DNA from: Bacteroidota bacterium
GTDB taxonomy: Bacteria > Bacteroidota > Ignavibacteria > Ignavibacteriales > Ignavibacteriaceae
Assembly: GCA_021778375.1 (NCBI GenBank)
Contig: JAJYCM010000025.1
Span: 1 to 17,550 of the forward strand
Reading direction: 5' to 3'
DNA length: 17,550 nucleotides
How positions within the stretch are numbered: position 1 is the first letter of the stretch; the number at the start of each line of letters is the position of its first letter. Made by a program: the position numbers and the translations under genes. The notes beneath the pieces are model-generated. The model was not told the origin of the DNA and did not search any database. It saw nothing but the letters and a program-made list of their open reading frames with translations. Shown here in pieces: positions 14,150 through 17,550 of this stretch.

Positions 14150-15158
14150 GTAACATTTCCTCAATTTTTGAAATAACGGTCTTTGGCGTCAGCTTAAAAC
14201 CGCAGTCAAAAGTTTTGATGGGGCATTGCTGCCTTCCGTGGATGCCGCACGGTTTGCATGAAAGATCGTCATAACTTAAATAAGAACTTTTTTTGCTATA
14301 AGGATAAAATCCAAATCCGGGAATAGTTGAGCAAAAGAGGGTTAATACTGGAATGCCGGCGCACATTCCAAAATGCGTTGGCGCGCTATCGTTAGAAATT
14401 AAAATCTTTGTTTTCTTTAAAATTTCAATCGATTCTAACAATGAAAATTTTCCCGCCGCCGAAATTACATCTTCATCGAACTTAGACGCAATTTCATCGC
14501 ATATTTTTTTTTCTTTTTCGCTTCCTATCAATATAATAATAAATTTTCCGGTTAAAAACTTTATAATTTCTTCGAAGTATTCTATTGGATATTTTTTTGT
14601 ATTCCAAATGCTTCCCGGCGCAATAGCTATAAATTCTCTTTTTGAATCCAAATTTGCAAAATATTTTTTAACTTTTTGCACTCCGATTTTAGGTATTTCT
14701 AAATCAGGCTGAATGCGCCAGGTTTCTTCATCGTATTTATAACCAATTAAATCCAGGTTCCTTTGAACTTCGTGGTTAGTAGTTTTATAATCAATTAAAT
14801 GTTTATAAACATGCTTAAATGAGCTAGTTGAAAATCCGTAGGTTTCTTTGGTGTTAAGATTCATCACAATAAAGGAACTTCTAAAAGAGCGGTGCGGCGA
14901 ATATACTCTTGAATAATTCCTTGACCTAAGTTCTTTAGAAAACCTTATCAGCGCCCAATAAGACTTATGTTTGTTTTTCTTATCAAGTACAATCACTTCA
15001 TTAATAAAAGGAGAAGCGGAGAAAATTTCTGCTGTTGATGGAATTGCGACCACATCAATTTGAGAATTGGTAAAAAGCTCATTCAACTTTTGAATCATCG
15101 GTAAAATTAAAAGTGCATCTCCGATAAAAGCTGTTTGTATAATTAATATCTTTTCCAT
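14136..15158 (-). CDS. waaF: Glycosyltransferase family 9, ADP-heptose:LPS heptosyltransferase II-like
   Basis: This protein probably adds heptose (or a related sugar) to the LPS core at the cytoplasmic face of the inner membrane. The 340 residues open with ILIIQTAFIGDALLILPMI (4-22), the GT9 start. They go on with APGSIWNTKKYPIEYF (about 191-206), the NDSAPTHFGMCAGIPVLTLF sugar-nucleotide site (about 267-286) and a Cys-rich end, SCKPCGIHGRQQCP, seen in WaaF-type enzymes. The acceptor cannot be told from sequence. No ribosome site is clear at its ATG. It follows the LpxL-like gene by 89 nt and overlaps tsaC. Confidence 0.82.
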   Translation of the reverse strand: MEKILIIQTAFIGDALLILPMIQKLNELFTNSQIDVVAIPSTAEIFSASPFINEVIVLDKKNKHKSYWALIRFSKELRSRNYSRVYSPHRSFRSSFIVMNLNTKETYGFSTSSFKHVYKHLIDYKTTNHEVQRNLDLIGYKYDEETWRIQPDLEIPKIGVQKVKKYFANLDSKREFIAIAPGSIWNTKKYPIEYFEEIIKFLTGKFIIILIGSEKEKKICDEIASKFDEDVISAAGKFSLLESIEILKKTKILISNDSAPTHFGMCAGIPVLTLFCSTIPGFGFYPYSKKSSYLSYDDLSCKPCGIHGRQQCPIKTFDCGFKLTPKTVISKIEEMLHDCP

Positions 15159-15176
15159 TTATCTTAATATAGTACT

Positions 15177-15241
15177 TTACGCAGAAACAACCTCTCAGTT
15201 CCATTATTCCAAAACTCCAATACTCCAATTTTCCTGCGTAA
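15177..15241. repeat. Inverted 8-mers enclosing a run of 9-nt units
   Basis: TTACGCAG (15177-15184) and CTGCGTAA (15234-15241) are perfect inverted repeats 49 nt apart. Between them 15201-15230 reads CCATTATTC, CAAAACTCC, AATACTCCAATT, that is, degenerate copies of a 9-nt motif (minus-strand form ATTGGAGTA/TTTGGAATA). Related units occur at 6835-6855. This stretch fills most of the gap between the LpxL-like and GT9 genes and may form a hairpin in the transcript. No T run follows it. Confidence 0.45.
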
Positions 15242-15247
15242 CATCAA

Positions 15248-16117
15248 TTAATATTTCCATCGTTTGTGCATCCAGAGCCACTGCTCAGGATTTCTTCTAA
15301 CGGCTTCTTCTAAAAGTAAAGTATGCCTTTGGCTTATCTCAATAATTTTTTCATCTTCATCCTCCGGCAGATTTTCCATACTTACCTCCTCAAAGTGAGT
15401 TATGTATGAATAATCCGGCTGTCTGACTGAGACGGCAAAAAGCAGGGGTGATTTTGTTTTTAATGCAAGCGACGCAGGACCCGCATAAATAGCTGCTTTC
15501 CTTCCGAAAAGAATCACTCTAATCCCATCCTCGGGACCGCGCTGGTCTGCAACCATAGCAATAATATTTTTATCTTTCAAAGCCTTATATACATTTCGTA
15601 TAGAAATTCCGAGCGGAACAATTTTGTTTCCCCATTTTGATCTCATCTTGTTAAGCCAATCTGAAACAAGCATATTTCTTTGTGCTTTAATAACAGCGTA
15701 AAAGGGAATCTTTAACTGTAAACTCAAAGACACAGCCATCGCTTCCCAATTTCCAAAATGAGCCGATAGCAAAATTACACCGCGATTCTCCTTAAATTTT
15801 TCAATAATAAAATCATTATTTCCGCAGAAGATTAATTTTTTTATCTGATCTGAAGTCATATTTGGAAGGTATAAAATTTCTATCAACGTAATGGCAAAGC
15901 TTCTATAGCTTTCGAAAGCTATTTTTTTAATTCGCTTTGAAGAGTAATCAGGGAATGCCTTTTTTAGATTTTCGATCGTAACTTGTTTCCTGATTGGAAT
16001 AAAGTAAAAAAAAATAAAAGCAAGCAGATAAGAAAATTTTCTGGAAGTTTTTAATCCCAAAACATTAAAAAGTGCACTGAATGCTATAAAAATAATATAT
16101 TCAATTTTATCAGTCAT
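15248..16117 (-). CDS. LpxL/HtrB-type lysophospholipid (lipid A) acyltransferase
   Basis: This is a membrane acyltransferase that probably adds a secondary acyl chain to lipid A. The 289 residues begin with a hydrophobic stretch (about 7-42). They carry the catalytic HxxxxE motif as His120 and Glu125 in SAHFGNWEAM, the substrate-side motif VADQRGPEDGIRVILFGRKA, and the C-terminal RRNPEQWLWMHKRWK typical of LpxL. I start at ATG 16117; a TTG one codon earlier only adds Met. A hairpin and a possible -10 box lie upstream, so this may be the first gene of the long operon down to atpG. Another acyl acceptor, such as an ornithine-type or glycolipid, is possible. Confidence 0.88.
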   Translation of the reverse strand: MTDKIEYIIFIAFSALFNVLGLKTSRKFSYLLAFIFFYFIPIRKQVTIENLKKAFPDYSSKRIKKIAFESYRSFAITLIEILYLPNMTSDQIKKLIFCGNNDFIIEKFKENRGVILLSAHFGNWEAMAVSLSLQLKIPFYAVIKAQRNMLVSDWLNKMRSKWGNKIVPLGISIRNVYKALKDKNIIAMVADQRGPEDGIRVILFGRKAAIYAGPASLALKTKSPLLFAVSVRQPDYSYITHFEEVSMENLPEDEDEKIIEISQRHTLLLEEAVRRNPEQWLWMHKRWKY

Positions 16118-16165
16118 CAAATTTAAAGTTGCTTAAAATTAGAGAGTAAAGTTAAGGAATTGCTT

Positions 16166-16171
16166 ATTATA
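16166..16171 (-). promoter_or_regulatory. Possible -10 box upstream of the LpxL-like gene
   Basis: The minus strand reads TATAAT at 16171-16166, about 50 nt before the ATG. No good -35 box stands 17 nt further up, since that position falls in the hairpin at 16180-16213. Placement is sensible for an operon start, but such boxes arise by chance in AT-rich DNA. Confidence 0.25.
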
Positions 16172-16179
16172 ATAGAAAT

Positions 16180-16213
16180 AAACCTCCGGGGTTTTCCTCA
16201 ACCTCGGAGGTTT
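16180..16213 (-). terminator. Second copy of the dispersed 34-nt hairpin, likely terminator of the GWxTD gene
   Basis: On the minus strand AAACCTCCGAGGTT (16213-16200), a 6-nt loop and AACCCCGGAGGTTT (16193-16180) form a 14-bp stem with one G-T wobble, 18 nt after the GWxTD stop. Its sequence, loop included, matches the hairpin at 305-338 with two differences. The bases after the stem are A/T rich but not a pure T run. It separates the GWxTD gene from the LpxL-to-atpG series. Confidence 0.6.
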
Positions 16214-16231
16214 TTGAAGCCTTTAGGTAAG

Positions 16232-17550
16232 TTAATTTGTTGAAATTCTTTGCTGCCAATTATCGTCGCTCATTTCGCCTCGTTTTGTCGAATTGACCAA
16301 CTGGTAATTGCCAAAACCGGTAAGATCTGCAAAATCAAAAACTACACCTCCTTCAATATCGTTGTACTGCCAAACTTCATAAGGTTTTGTATCTGTTTGG
16401 TTTGGATATCTATCTATCTCGCTTGGTTCACCATACATTATTAAAACTCTGCCTCTGTCGGTTTTCCATCCGGGAGTTTTAAAACTTGCATATTTTTGAT
16501 TAGCCTCTTTCACACGATCCATATATACCTGAAAATATTGGTTTTTCGATATCGCTGAATTTGGATTCCTTTTTTTCCAGAATTCATAAAGGAAATGTCT
16601 TTTAGCATTAACATCAGTTAATTTTTTGTACTGATCAATTTCAGTCGCTGTAGCGATGTAAACTGCTTCATTAAAAATATTATCACATTCTTCAGTTGAC
16701 ATAACTCCGAAGATACTTCCTAGTACCAAAGATTGTTGATTTGTAGCAGTATCTACAACTTTAATACCCGGGTTATAAACAAAAAATCTTTTTGATGATA
16801 CAACTCCATAGTTTTTGGCGCTGTCAATCAACACAATTTTCATTAAGTAAGTATCTGTTGGAAATTTAACAATAGGAACTGCTCCAACTTCAACCTGTGA
16901 CTCGACCTTGTTTGAAATTAAATTAGCCTTGTTGTATAATACTTTCCCCTGACTGTTTTGAATTAAGCAATTTAGCTTTAACAATCCGTCATTTTTACTT
17001 TTTAAACGGTTATAAACTTCACTATAATAATAAACCACTGGCATGTTTTCGCCGAATACAAGCGTCGGGATTGGCGTTACTTCAAAGGTATTTTTGTAAA
17101 ATATCGAATTTTTATCCGGGCTATTTTCCGCAATCATCGAAGCAAGCTGAATATCGCTTATAGCAAGGCTGTCAATGGCAAATGGATTAACTCTAACAAA
17201 ATCATTAATTGTTTTTTTATTCTTTTCATTTTCAAGATCGGTAACGCTAATTATGCATTTGTAATTTCCCTTTGGAAGAGTAAAATCGAGTAGACCAACC
17301 AAATTCTTTACACTATGCAAGCTGTCGCTAATCTCATGTTTGATCTTCCACTCTTTATTTACGACGAATTTTTTTGATGCGGTATCTTCAAGTGATAATT
17401 TTAGAATGCCCTCCATATATTTTGCTGAATCAGAAGGATTAACAGTAAATGCTTGTTGATTAAGCGAGTAATAAAACTCCACATAATTTGAAGATGAATC
17501 ATATGCAAATTGAGCATAATCAAAATCAAAAAGATTTTTATTTTCTTGAG
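16232..17550 (-). CDS. GWxTD-domain secreted protein, 5'-truncated by the window edge
   Basis: The frame is open to the window end, with 438 codons seen. A GTG at 17482 is an internal valine: upstream codons continue as FDFDYAQFAYDSSSNYVEFY, so the true start and any signal peptide lie beyond 17550. The C-terminal part has the family motif GWKTDRGRVLIMYGEPSEID, then YEVWQYNDIEGGVVFDFADL and a GNYQLVNSTKRGE segment. The first part is beta-rich, like a sandwich domain. GWxTD proteins are common, often in many copies, in Ignavibacteria, Chlorobi and relatives; their function is not established, and extracellular or periplasmic location is usual. The hairpin at 16180-16213 ends the gene. Confidence 0.85.
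   Translation of the reverse strand, partial: QENKNLFDFDYAQFAYDSSSNYVEFYYSLNQQAFTVNPSDSAKYMEGILKLSLEDTASKKFVVNKEWKIKHEISDSLHSVKNLVGLLDFTLPKGNYKCIISVTDLENEKNKKTINDFVRVNPFAIDSLAISDIQLASMIAENSPDKNSIFYKNTFEVTPIPTLVFGENMPVVYYYSEVYNRLKSKNDGLLKLNCLIQNSQGKVLYNKANLISNKVESQVEVGAVPIVKFPTDTYLMKIVLIDSAKNYGVVSSKRFFVYNPGIKVVDTATNQQSLVLGSIFGVMSTEECDNIFNEAVYIATATEIDQYKKLTDVNAKRHFLYEFWKKRNPNSAISKNQYFQVYMDRVKEANQKYASFKTPGWKTDRGRVLIMYGEPSEIDRYPNQTDTKPYEVWQYNDIEGGVVFDFADLTGFGNYQLVNSTKRGEMSDDNWQQRISTN

Noticed and set aside
17449..17482. GTG start for the GWxTD gene at 17482
   Set aside because: The same frame continues upstream without a stop to the window edge with family-like sequence, so the GTG is an internal valine codon.
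1..17550. CRISPR array, tRNA or rRNA genes, defence or toxin-antitoxin module
   Set aside because: I saw no regularly spaced identical repeats, no tRNA-like TTCGANTC arm with CCA-side pairing, and no such protein families; the window is almost wholly housekeeping genes.

Overview
The window is an AT-rich (roughly 35-38 % G+C by eye) chromosomal segment from a Gram-negative, diderm bacterium. It most likely comes from the Ignavibacteria/Chlorobi branch of the Bacteroidota superphylum. Three features support this: a GWxTD-domain secreted protein at the right edge; an atp operon with an AtpZ-like/AtpI-like pair but no atpD or atpC; and a bactofilin/M23 peptidase pair feeding into that operon. 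LPS-type genes (a GT9 heptosyltransferase-like protein and an LpxL-like acyltransferase) indicate an outer membrane. The taxonomic call is inference, not a database match.

Layout. At 1-454 lies a GC-rich inverted-repeat segment, a broken copy of the 5' end of a gene found intact further right, and a strong hairpin. The only confident plus-strand gene is a serA-type dehydrogenase with an ACT domain (455-1648). It converges, with a 6-nt gap, on a diverged MqnA/MqnD-like gene (1655-2413, minus), which is preceded by an overlapping 27-codon mini-ORF. A repeat-bearing spacer follows (2497-2868). Next comes the classical translation block, read leftwards: ffh, rpsP, khpA, rimM, trmD, rplS (6578 to 2869), ending in a clear intrinsic terminator. 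A 325-nt spacer (6579-6903) carries a terminal-inverted-repeat element. From 16117 to 6904 the minus strand is a tightly packed, probably co-transcribed series: lpxL-like acyltransferase, GT9 glycosyltransferase, TsaC/Sua5, M23 peptidase, bactofilin, AtpZ-like, AtpI-like, atpB, atpE, atpF, atpH, atpA, atpG. A hairpin separates it from a 5'-truncated GWxTD protein gene at the right edge.

How the genes work together. The ffh-to-rplS block couples membrane targeting (Ffh), the small subunit (bS16, RimM), an RNA-binding KH protein, the tRNA m1G37 methylase and uL19/bL19. The second block makes outer-membrane lipid A/core, the t6A tRNA modification, a cell-shape module (bactofilin plus peptidoglycan hydrolase) and the F-type ATP synthase. 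The catalytic beta and the epsilon subunits must be encoded elsewhere. The c-subunit lacks the sodium-binding signature, so a proton-driven enzyme is predicted.

I do not see an anti-phage, CRISPR, secondary-metabolite or other clearly new system. The less explained signals lie in the spacers. They are an inverted, truncated duplication flanking serA and the Mqn-like gene; a 34-nt hairpin present in two near-identical copies; a 94-nt palindromic repeat; a 144-nt inverted-repeat element; and short dispersed tandem motifs.
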